A DNA stretch of 64,000 bases from Isoetes taiwanensis. Lineage: Eukaryota; Streptophyta; Lycopodiopsida; Isoetales; Isoetaceae. Every line of letters starts with the position of its first letter. Positions within the stretch are counted from its first letter, which is position 1. The position numbers and the translations under genes were made by a program. The DNA is taken from contig JAJEKV010000052.1 of assembly GCA_021234155.1 (NCBI GenBank), positions 9,565,284 to 9,629,283 on the forward strand, given 5' to 3'. This document shows positions 22,567 to 31,649 of this stretch, piece by piece. The notes under the pieces are model-generated. The model ran no database searches, was not told the DNA's origin, and worked only from the letters and a program-made list of their open reading frames with translations.

Positions 22567-25199
22567 GATTTTAACAACAACGTTTTTAGAGGCAAGACGG
22601 AAACAAGAAAGCTCCACGAAAAACATTGAAGGTGACGAAGAAACCTCACCAGCAGGCAAGGGTCCAGGAAACAAAGGAGTCTGCTGTGTATGAAAACTTC
22701 CAGACGCAGTGGTACATAACAAGGAGAATTGGAGTAAAGTACAACACACTAACTTTCCTCCACGTCTGTGGAAGTCCGGGTGGCAAAAGGTTTGATGACA
22801 AAGAGTTTAAATGCATGGGTGTCATCAGAGACATTTCCGAAGTTGCCAGTCAGTCTGGACAACAGAGACGGCTATCCTTCGGAATGTCTCAGGGATTCAT
22901 AGTTGTGGACCAGGCCTATTTTAGACTTGGTAGAGTGAGCCCTCAAGCTTTGTATAAGTACATGACTCATTACATTAAGCTGAGGCTGGCTGAAATCATA
23001 AGAAGAGTACAATCTACTCAAAGTGAGGATTTTGCTTGCAGCAAATTCGAAGATGAAGTAGTGGAAGAGGAGAAGCAAGACGATGCCTCTAGTCAGAAAG
23101 AACAGGAGGAAAGTCCTAGTGGTTCAAAAGAGCATCAAAGGAAGAGCCGGCCATGAGGCACCATTGCAGCAAAAGAGCAAAAAAAATGCAAGGTGCAGGA
23201 AATTGTGGTGCAAGAGATTCCAGAAGAAATGCCAAAGAAGAAAAGAGGAGAAGAGAGGTCGCCATTAAAGAAAAGAAGGTGGACAAGACCTCAGAGAGAA
23301 TGGAAGAAATAAACTTCCACAAGTATGTGCAAGACGTCATGTATTTGCCAATAACTTCCATGAGGTTGCCACCAAAGAATGAAGCTGGTGAACGCCCTCT
23401 TCAAGTTCGAAAGATTTATGCTGGTCACTTAAGGAACCTGAAGGATAGGATCAAGGGCAACCCTAATGCCCACATTGCTCCAATTGTCATTCTCATGGAC
23501 AGAACCCAGTGCATGGACCCCAAGGAGTACGACAGAGAAAATGCAGACACTTACATGCATTACGTTCTAGGGGCAACCACGGTTTTAAGGCAAGGAGGCA
23601 GTTGTACAAGGAGAAAAATAACCCGAGATACCTCTCTGTCCGTTGTGCTATTTACTGTGGCCTGACGGACAAAGAAGCGAAGATCGTTGCCAATATGCAT
23701 AATGCTGACAATGAGTACAAACTTAAAATGAGTTTCGTCCACAAGATTAGGTTCATGCACAGGGAGTATGTGATATTTAAAGAAAAATGTGGAGAAGATC
23801 TGAAGAAACCAGCAAACTCCTTGGAGTTGAAGGAAGTGTATACTATCGAGTGTTGCCTCAAGTACGACGAGGCCAACAAATGATAGTCTCTGATAGCCCA
23901 CGACAACTGGTTTCAACTAGCTTTTAGAGATGGCAGAGTAAGTGCTTTTTGTATTCCGGAATAACCCTACAGTTTTCCCATTAACAATTTTTATCTGAAT
24001 ACAGATCTGGGATCTTCAGAACGAGATTTTCAACATGTTTGAGAGAGGGGAGTTGAAAAGCAAAGGAAAGGTCTCCAACAAGAAAAAAGGCTCCGACGTT
24101 CCAAAAAAGGAGATGACTATAACTGCCTGGAGAGAAATGCAGAGCTTCACAGATATGGACTTGCTCGAAACGCTACTGCAGAAAGTTGTGGACAAGGAAT
24201 TTACGCTGGAGGAAATGTCCAAGGAGCTGCACAAGTATGTTGAGCGTCACACCCTTTGTTTTTCTTTTGTTTTTTTGGAGTAGGAGTCACATTCATCAAA
24301 GTAAAAAAGTTTTTTGTGGCACATTTGCTTAACGGTGCACAAGTGTATTCCGGAATACGTCTCTCCCCTGATTCATGGCAAAAGTATATTCCAAAAAATA
24401 CTTTTCTTCACACTGAAGCTAAAGTGTATTCCGGAATACACTTTAGCTGCGCAAAAGGGCATAACATATTCTGGAATACACTAGTGCTTAGTTGTAAAAT
24501 AAAATTGTATTCCGGAATACACTTGTGCTTTGAAGTGTATGGTCTTTGTATTCCAGAATACACTTTAGTTGCCTCTGTGTACCGACTACGTTTTTCGTAG
24601 AAAGATTGATGTTGTGGTTATCTTTCAGCCAAAAGAAAGCCATAACATGTCAAACATGTTTGATCGAACAATTAAACATTGACAGTTGGGATAGATGTAA
24701 AGAGCTTTATCCTGTCGCAACTTCAGACGAACGCATCATCCAGTACGCGCCAAATTTTGAGGGCTGGATTGTCTTTTTGTTTCTCCTTTTTAGTTTTTCC
24801 GTTTCTGATTGTTACAGTGTGTTTTTTATTATAGAGCAAAAAGAAAAACAAAGACCTACCGGAGGGCTTCATGTACCTGGTAAGGACAGCACGGGAGGAG
24901 AGAATGTTAGCGGACAGGCGTGTTGTAGATGCTGAGCCCTTCGACTATGAACGCTTTACTATATTCGATCAAAACAATCTGTTTTGTATAGTTCACGGTG
25001 ACTGCACGAAGTTGTCCGGATCAATCAAGCCTCAAGATTTCACCTTGATAATAGCCAACCTACTATATGGCTTCAAGCTTAAGGACAGCCGCTACGACGA
25101 CCAACCTTTAAAGAACTCTGAGTTCAATGCTTTTGTCGACGGCACCTCTATGCTTCAAAATTTGCTCTACCAAATCGATTCCAAATCCTCTCAAATTTG
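22567..25199 (+). pseudogene. ParB-like plus DNA-methylase-like protein of the same transposon
   Basis: A multi-exon plus-strand gene, divergent from the transposase. After an acceptor near 22585, a basic N-terminus leads to an unrecognised domain (YENFQTQWYITRRIG... to IKLRLAEIIRRV, 22680-23010), then a Lys/Glu-rich linker. At 23400-23690 comes a ParB/sulfiredoxin-like domain: PLQVRKIYAGHLRNLKDRI, HIAPIVILMD, YVLG, then NHGFKARRQL and VRCAIYCGLTDKEAKIVAN. The expected GGNH motif is broken by one missing G at 23571-23575. After introns containing palindromes, 24690-25199 has SWDRCKELYP, then VHGDCTKL and DFTLIIANLLYGF, the layout of an amino-DNA methylase (GDC, then DPPY) with NLLY in place of DPPY. 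Sequence homology stops at 25199. ParB-methylase fusions are known from phages and plasmids. Here the gene is frameshifted and its catalytic motif is lost. The domain calls are by eye. Confidence 0.6.
24340..24565. repeat. Palindrome array 2, six sites about 41 bp apart, inside an intron
   Basis: Six copies of the GTATTCCGGAATAC palindrome, with centres at 24351, 24392, 24432, 24472, 24513 and 24554 (spacings 41, 40, 40, 41, 41). The copy at 24421-24443 is perfect over GTGTATTCCGGAATACAC and beyond. Others carry CCAG, CTGG or CCAA in the centre. The spacers between palindromes share little sequence. The array fills the intron between the exons ending near 24238 and starting near 24629. A single further copy (TGTATTCCGGAATAAC) lies at 23951 in the preceding intron. 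Confidence 0.9.
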
Positions 25200-26589
25200 A
25201 GGTACTAATTTTGATAATTTTTTCTAATATCCTTACACAAGAATTGGCAAAATTCTCTCTCCATCTTCGTAATCTCAAAAGAGCATTTACTCTCAAACAA
25301 TTAGGGAACTGGCCTTAAGGTCGCTTTTTCTGTTTGAATAAGTGATATGGAGTTCAGATCATCACTTATTATGGAGAACTGGCTTGTGTTGGTAAGAAGT
25401 CAGGATTTCCATCAAAACACTAGTAATAATTCTAGTTGTGCAAACAGCTTTACATATAGTCTTTACTACTAATTTCGCTAGTCCATGTGGCACTTATTTT
25501 CGTAGGTCTATTAAAGAGTCTATTCTTTCGTATTGTGTCGAAGGCTTTATGACGAGTATGTGATATGTGGTTGAGAGTGTGTGGTTTGAAACCTGCCTGT
25601 CCCTATGCCCTTTTCTGTCATTTACTTGACCTTTGTTCTAGTACCATTCTGTTCCATTTTGCAAAAACCAAGCAGATCATTATTGTTTTCCAATTTTTAT
25701 CTACTTTATACCTTGTTAAATGTTGTCATTTCATTGGTATGCTCTCATACTGCGTTGTTGATCATATTTGCGGCTTTTTCCCCTCCAGCTTTTGACACTT
25801 TTGTTGTTAAATCTTCTAGATTCTAAGTTTTATTCCTTGCCAACTTGTGCAATGCATTCTCCATTTATTGATTCATTAGATGCACCATGTCTCTGTCATA
25901 TCTCCATCTATGATGCCCCTTTGTAATATAGTTTCTTCACATATATCTGCCAATTTATGGTGATCACTGCTTTACTTTTGCATTTTCTGATTCCTGGCCA
26001 GAATCTACAAGGTTTTCTGCTTATCCATGATGCTAATGTCTGGTCTTCCTGTAGGTTTTGCCATCTTTTCGTTCTTAGTATCTTTTGATTTTCTTTTTTT
26101 CTTTCTTGTAACTTTCTATTCTGTTGCGTTCTCCCCTTTCTTTCTTTTATTCTGTGTGCATTGTCATACCATATTGCACTTTTGAATTTGCTATATGCCT
26201 CTGTTTCCATCTGTTTTGTTTTATCTGAAGACCACCTTGTTAGCTTCCATTAGTGTTTTGCTCAATGTGTTTGTCCCTTCTTTTGCCATCTTGCCTGTCC
26301 AGTCAATTTCTTTCATTTTATCATTCATTTCTCTTGCTTTATCTTCTACTTGATCTTCATCTTAGAGTTCCAAGTGTCATATTTCTGCTTTTCATCTTTT
26401 TTTTTGTTGCCAAAGTCACTTGTAATGGCTGGTGTACTTCCTATTCCAATTGACCCATTTCCACTTGATGTCCTTAATTTGCTTTAATCTTTCGCTACAA
26501 TAATTACATACTCCACTATGCTCTTTTTCGTGGCCGTTTGATATGTGTATCCTCCACTACTAGGCCTCCTGCTTATTCTCTTACCATGT
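25200..26589. other. T-rich intergenic region, no recognised gene
   Basis: Sequence right of the dead methylase-like exon. A perfect palindrome CTCAAATTTGAG sits near 25192. Pyrimidine-rich sequence with poly-T runs dominates 25600-26590. No TIR of the transposon was found here or at 18.35-18.55 kb. Confidence 0.5.
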
Positions 26590-27590
26590 CTGCCCCACTT
26601 CCCTTTACTATCCCTGGTGTCTTTCAGTTTTCTTTGCCATTCATCCCTTTTCCTTGTTAGTGTATTCATCTCTTATTGTTCTATTTTCAGCTTTCTATGT
26701 TTTTTCTCTTATCCTTCCATTTAGATCCCCCATTGTTATATCACTCCCGTTGCTTTCCATTTTCTATGGCTTCCTTATAGCCATTAGATTTAGTACATCT
26801 ACATTCGGTGGTATGTATGCTAGCAAAATATATTCGATGTATTATAAAAATGATTAGGGCCTTCATGCAAATGCTTTGTTAACTAAACTATTCTAAGAAT
26901 AACATGCAAATTCAAAACTCCAGCGTGACAAAAACCTAATCTTTTCTTTGCGAGTTCCATAGAACATGAAATCCCGTATAATATACTTACTAACCAGCAA
27001 ATTTTCTAACAAGTTGTTGGCATTCCAAACGTTCCAAGTTGCAGATAAATTTCTTATGATTGCAAAGGAAGAATTCAATGATCTAATTGAGCACTCTATT
27101 CACATACGCATGTTAGTCCTTCTTGCCATGAACTCATCTCACTGTTAATTTTTGAAATCTTTGTGTTTCTTTATATAGCAAGTCTATATCCAAATTATAG
27201 GGCTATTTTTTCAGAATAGGGATATAAGTTCTTTTAGAAGCTATAAAAGTGTCTATCTTATCCACTTAAAAGAAAAAGTGTTGTTAGACATGACCTCAGT
27301 GGGGTTACTAGGATCATATCTTCGAGGGATCATAGATGTGCGCACTCAAATATGTTCTTCGGCATGGTATTGAAATGTATCTTAATGTATCATTGTACAA
27401 TTTATCAGCACGCTTATTATTGCCAAGATTTCTTCCTTGAAAACCCCTTGGAAAAGGGATTTAATTCTGACACTAACACGTTTGTTGTTCTCTTTGATTA
27501 GGTCCCATAGGCAAATTTGTCTCCAAGGAAGATAAAATTCTTTCAATTCAATTAATTTCTAGCACATAAATATGTAGCATAATAACATGG
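26590..27590 (+). repeat. Repeat R, copy 1 (uninterrupted)
   Basis: Homologous to 31650-31798 plus 33548-34150. Shared stretches include TTGTTCTATTTTCAG, TATTCGATGTATTATAAAA (cf. TATATGATGTATTATGAAA) and GCATTCCAAGTTGCAGATAAA-like sequence. It ends with a LINE-type tail (GGTCCCATAGG, GATAAAATTC, TTTCAATTCAATTAA at 27500-27552). This copy keeps CCCGTTGCTTTCCATTTTC intact where copy 2 carries a 1.75-kb insertion, so it serves as the empty site. Confidence 0.85.
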
Positions 27591-30158
27591 GGTTTTTTGT
27601 GTGTTTTTGTACGCTTTTCACAAAGGTTTTCCTAAGATTTCATGGCGTATTCGAATGGATGTACTAATGCGTACATCTAGAGTGCACCATATCTTAGTCG
27701 TTGATTTAGTTTTTTTTTTTGCAATGGTCCAACATCGAAGGGCTCAAAACAAAAGCCCTCTTTTTATTTTAGGGGGTGAACATGCAAGCCTCGTGGATAG
27801 CATTTCAGGGCATTCTTGCAAAAAATTAATGTTCTTGTGATCAGACTTACGCAGTGGCATGGATAGGCAATGTACTCTGCTCAACGAAGAAATCCTGTCT
27901 GGAATGGCAAGCTAACGTTTTTTGTGGATGATTCAAGCATTCGAGACGGAAGCGGAGCATTTATGGTAGAAATTTATTCCCATGGAGCCCTGAGTGATTA
28001 TTTAGTAGGAACTGTAGCAAGGCAAAATAGTGCCGCAAATACTCAGTTTATGGCTTATAGTGTCTTGTGAGATCTTGGTGTAAAAACATGGCATACTCAA
28101 TGTTTCGTCGGACTCCATTCTGATCGATTCTTCTTCCTCTCAAACCCTAACCCTAATACTCCATCTTCTAGACCTAATTCTTCAAGCTCTAGGGCAACAG
28201 AGGCGATTATGGCTTATCCTCAACAATCTTACCAATCTACTGAGTCTATTTCTAAGGATTCTCACGAACATATCCCATTATGTGGAAGCATATCTCGTGC
28301 CTATATCCGTGCGGTTTCCTAGAGCTTTTCTTTCAAATCAAATAATGTGGACATCACGGCACATCGGTTTGAAGCGGCCGGATTTGCGGCATATTTGAAG
28401 CATCGGATTTGTCAAAGCGGATGTCAAGTTTTGGGCCTTTATAAAAAACTTCTAGGGCAAATCCAGAGTTCGGGTTTCTCCTACGGCCCGAGCTTCGGGA
28501 GGTTTCATCTGCGACGAGCTAGGGGAGTTCGGGAGTTCCGAGTTGGGGAGTTCTTTTCCTTTTTATTTTTGAAATTGGCGGAAGGGTCGGCCTGCGAGGA
28601 ATCTCGAGATCTCCAAATGATCCACCGCAGCTCAAGTTTTTCACCGGAGTTAAGAAGAAGCTGTCATGTGCAACAAATGGCGCCTAGGGGTCGCTTTGCT
28701 TATTCAAACCTCTGCATTAATGGCTTCCTTGTCAAATTTCGTTGCATTAAATCGGTCGTTCCACGTGCTCATTTGCTCCATTTACGAGCATGATGATGCC
28801 CTACGTTTGCATATAAAAAGGGCTTCTATTTCTTCCCCGTACTTTTTTCAATTATCATGTGAGTATATAGTCCCTCCTTTCTCTCAATACCTTCTAATCC
28901 TCTTTCCGCTCAACCAAATGGTTTATAATTCTTAAATTTTTTCTCTTTTGCTCTTGGTTGGATTATAAGGCAAGCTTTCTTGATTCATGGCTCCAGTTTT
29001 CTAATGGTGAAAAACGGAACTACCAAATTGGTAGTTTGTTTGGCGATTCTTTGCTCCTCTCATAATTCACTTCTTTCGGTGCTTTAACGTGGAGTTTTTT
29101 TTGTTCTCTTGCGATTTTTTGAATACTTCATACATCTTTTGATTCCGGACACATATCGTAGTTTTTAGATTTTGCACAACAAGAAATGGGGATTTTGGCA
29201 TCGCGATGATCGTAACACTATTAACCAGTTTTCTGTAGAAGCGAAATTTTAGCGAGGAGATTCGGCCCTTACACACACGAGATGATGTAAACCGGACATA
29301 ACGAAGGATTATATGACGCATGTCTGCACGATGGACACTTTATGAAGTTTGGTTTTGCAATGGCTTGCAATGGCTTTTGTAGCCCACGGTTCTAGCATGG
29401 AGAATTCTTGAAAAAGCTGGATTGCTTGATCAAGCAAGGGGTACAATGCGCTGGATTACAGATTATTTTATAAAGGTTTTATCCTTCCAAGAATGAGCTA
29501 TACTTCCAGGTGAAATTTCACCCCTTGTCCTTCTAAGCATTATGTTATCTTCAATTTTTCATTATGCATTGTGCTCTCTCTCGTTTGTTCTAAGCTTCAT
29601 TCCACACTGTTAAACCATGGAATTCATTGCTTCAAGTTATGCAATGGCTTGCTTTCCTCTGTCCAAGCTCAAATTTACATACTACCTTGCTAGCATTTGT
29701 CATGTTCTTGGAAAGTTTTTGCATATGTGTTGCTCAAAATACATTAATGCTAAAGTATTCTCTGTACTATTCTCTATGCAGGTTCAAAAAAAAATTGCAA
29801 GATGTTGATATCTCTAGCAATGCTTACGATGGCAATTGCACAAACAACTAAGGAAGATCGAGTTTGTCGCATGATCCATTTCTATTTTATGTGTAACTAT
29901 CAATGCCTACAGTTTTTATTCCGTCAAGACAAGCAAATTGTTGCAACAATGCTATTTTAGAATGATTTCAAGACAATTTGAGCGCATTGTTACAATGTTG
30001 TCATTTTGAAACCTATAAATTATGCAATTTAAAATATATGGTTTGCAATAACACACTTTTATTTTATTTTCATTTTTCTTTTTCTGTTTACCACAGAATT
30101 TATCTATGTTTGTTTCTTTTGTGGCCCGAAGGGCCAAAAAATTTTTGTAATATAAGAA
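27591..30158. other. Insertion-like debris between repeat R copy 1 and the MITE
   Basis: This 2.6 kb, together with the MITE, has no counterpart between R copy 2 and the intact pectate lyase, where the two are only about 40 bp apart. It contains a short RNase H-like fragment at 27.9 kb and GC-rich stop-filled sequence at 28.35-28.7 kb. Otherwise it is AT-rich sequence with no gene seen. Confidence 0.5.
27870..28070 (+). pseudogene. Fragment resembling a retroelement RNase H domain
   Basis: A 66-codon frame reads FFVDDSSIRDGSGAFMVEIY, then LSDYLVGTVARQNSAANTQF. This recalls the first strand of the RNase H domain (acidic residue, then GxGA) in plant retroelements. Only the first part is present, with no active-site partners downstream, so it is a fragment at best. 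Confidence 0.35.
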
Positions 30159-30597
30159 CCAACATAACTACTATGAACATTAATTAACACAAACCATTAT
30201 ATTATACATGTTTAATTAAATTCCCCCTTAAACCCCCTTTTGTTTGGGTGCATATTCACACGGGGGGTGACTTCGGGCAACGAGAGCTGTTGGATAGGCA
30301 TATTCACCCCTTATTCCTTAATCTACACCGTACACAAAGTTCCTCGTTTGTGGGGTATGAATGTATAGAATTTGTTATACTGTATAACAAGATTTACAAA
30401 ATACTATAAGATTTCAGGCAATATACTATATGGTGTTGATTTTGTACGTGCAAAACATAATTACAAGGGCTCTCGCTGCCCGAAGTCACCCCCCGTGTGA
30501 ATATGCACCCAAACAAAAGGGGGTTTAAGGGGGAATTTAATTAAACATGTATAATATAATGGTTTGTGTTAATTAATGTTCATATTAGTTATGTTGG
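30159..30597. mobile_element. 439-bp fold-back MITE with ~130-bp terminal inverted repeats
   Basis: The left arm (30159-30288) and right arm (30468-30597) are near-perfect reverse complements. They begin CCAACATAACTA and end at GACTTCGGGCA(A/G)CGAGAGC, with only a few mismatches. About 180 bp of AT-rich unique sequence separates them. No coding capacity. I could not see a convincing target-site duplication (flanks ATATAAGAA and ACAAGTTTA), so the superfamily is undetermined and the true ends may lie slightly inside. The element sits in the stretch unique to the first copy of the local tandem duplication. Confidence 0.9.
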
Positions 30598-30649
30598 ACA
30601 AGTTTATGAAAGATAAATGGCGAGATTTTCATTTGGAAAAAGATTTGAA

Positions 30650-31640
30650 TCAAATGTATGAAATTGTGCTTTATGGTAGATTGACGAGATACAATGAAAG
30701 TCCACCTTTCTTGGCTAGGCAAAGCCTCAAAAGGGTTCGTGTTTCACCCCTTTATCTTTCATATGTTACCTCATACTTGACATTAAAGACCGAAGATGTT
30801 GTATCATGGCCATATGGTACATACTACACTGTATGCTATGGGAGGAAGGTATGTCCACATACATGTCACATGTACTTGCTTTACATTGAATTTCATAGTC
30901 TTTTAGCATCTTAACAAGAAGGAAAATTTTAATTAATAATGAGTTAAAGAAAGAAGGAACATTCTTTCGTTTCTCGTTTTGATCAAATCAAGCTGTACAT
31001 GTATAGTTTGGTGATGTGGTACACTTGAAATGAATGGGGTACATTTATTGTGCCTTCTTGGCTTTATGGCACAATTGAAATGAATGGGGTACGTTATGAT
31101 ACCTTCTTAGCTTGAAGATTATATAACTTTTAATCTCTTTGTTACCTGCAACATACGTATTTCAGAAGTGGCTCAAATTATATGTTTATGGTGCCAAAGC
31201 AATAAAGTAGAAGTATACCTATTTCTATGCACCAACTGCATACCAATTAGCTTCACTCAATATTCTAGGTCCTGCACTTCCTCCTACTGCACACATTAGC
31301 TAGTTCTTATAATGGTTCACCAAAGTGGGCATAGCCAAATTTAATCCTACATTCAAACAAAAGAACATGACTGGTTGGTCTAGTGGTAAGGGTGGGGGGT
31401 TTGGGGGGCAATGTCCAGGGTTCAAGTCCGTGGTAAACCAAAAAATTGTTATTATTTATCTTACAATATAAATGCCTTGTAATATCATACCTAGGCATCC
31501 TTTCTATACATACTTGGGAGAAGTAATTGTACATGACAGTAACTTTCATAACCTTATCAGCACTAAAGCCATCAAAATGTCCCAAAATCATGACCTGGAT
31601 AGATTTCCATGAAAAAGTGGCCAAATTTATGGATTTTTAC
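30650..31640 (-). pseudogene. Partial tandem duplicate of the pectate lyase gene
   Basis: Aligns along its length with 34190-35330 (3' flank through intron 2 of the intact pectate lyase). The exon 3 relic (about 31600-31498) reads VMILGHFDGFSADKVMKVTV, one or two residues from the intact [20 protein letters not shown]. The exon 4 relic (about 31352-31220) has lost its frame. Exon 5 is missing: the intact gene's 34672-34888 is deleted here, joining the 3' flank to the intron near 31130. Exons 1 and 2 are absent because the duplication ends in intron 2 at about 31640. A 79-bp tRNA-like insert splits intron 3. No product is possible. Confidence 0.9.
31370..31448 (+). mobile_element. 79-bp tRNA-like (SINE-type) insertion
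   Basis: Absent from the paralogous position in the intact gene, where AACATGTTATTAC is uninterrupted. The insert has a pol III A box TGGTCTAGTGG (31376-31386) and a B box GGTTCAAGTCC (31419-31429), 32 bp apart, and ends TGGTAAACCA plus an A-rich stretch. This is the head of a tRNA-derived SINE or a retroposed tRNA fragment. The G-run between the boxes would not form a normal anticodon arm, so it is not a working tRNA gene. No target duplication is visible. Confidence 0.7.
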
Positions 31641-31649
31641 TTCCCATTG

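Noticed and set aside
22181-24565. CRISPR-like regularly spaced repeats
   Set aside because: The repeats are palindromic, separated by ~41-bp period, lie in introns and a promoter of a eukaryotic transposon, and no cas genes exist. Spaced protein-binding sites fit better.
28141-28160. Telomere-like CCCTAA repeats
   Set aside because: Only two to three imperfect units; not enough for an interstitial telomere.
31370-31440. Functional tRNA gene
   Set aside because: A and B boxes are present, but the G-rich middle cannot form a proper anticodon arm and the acceptor ends do not pair over seven bases.
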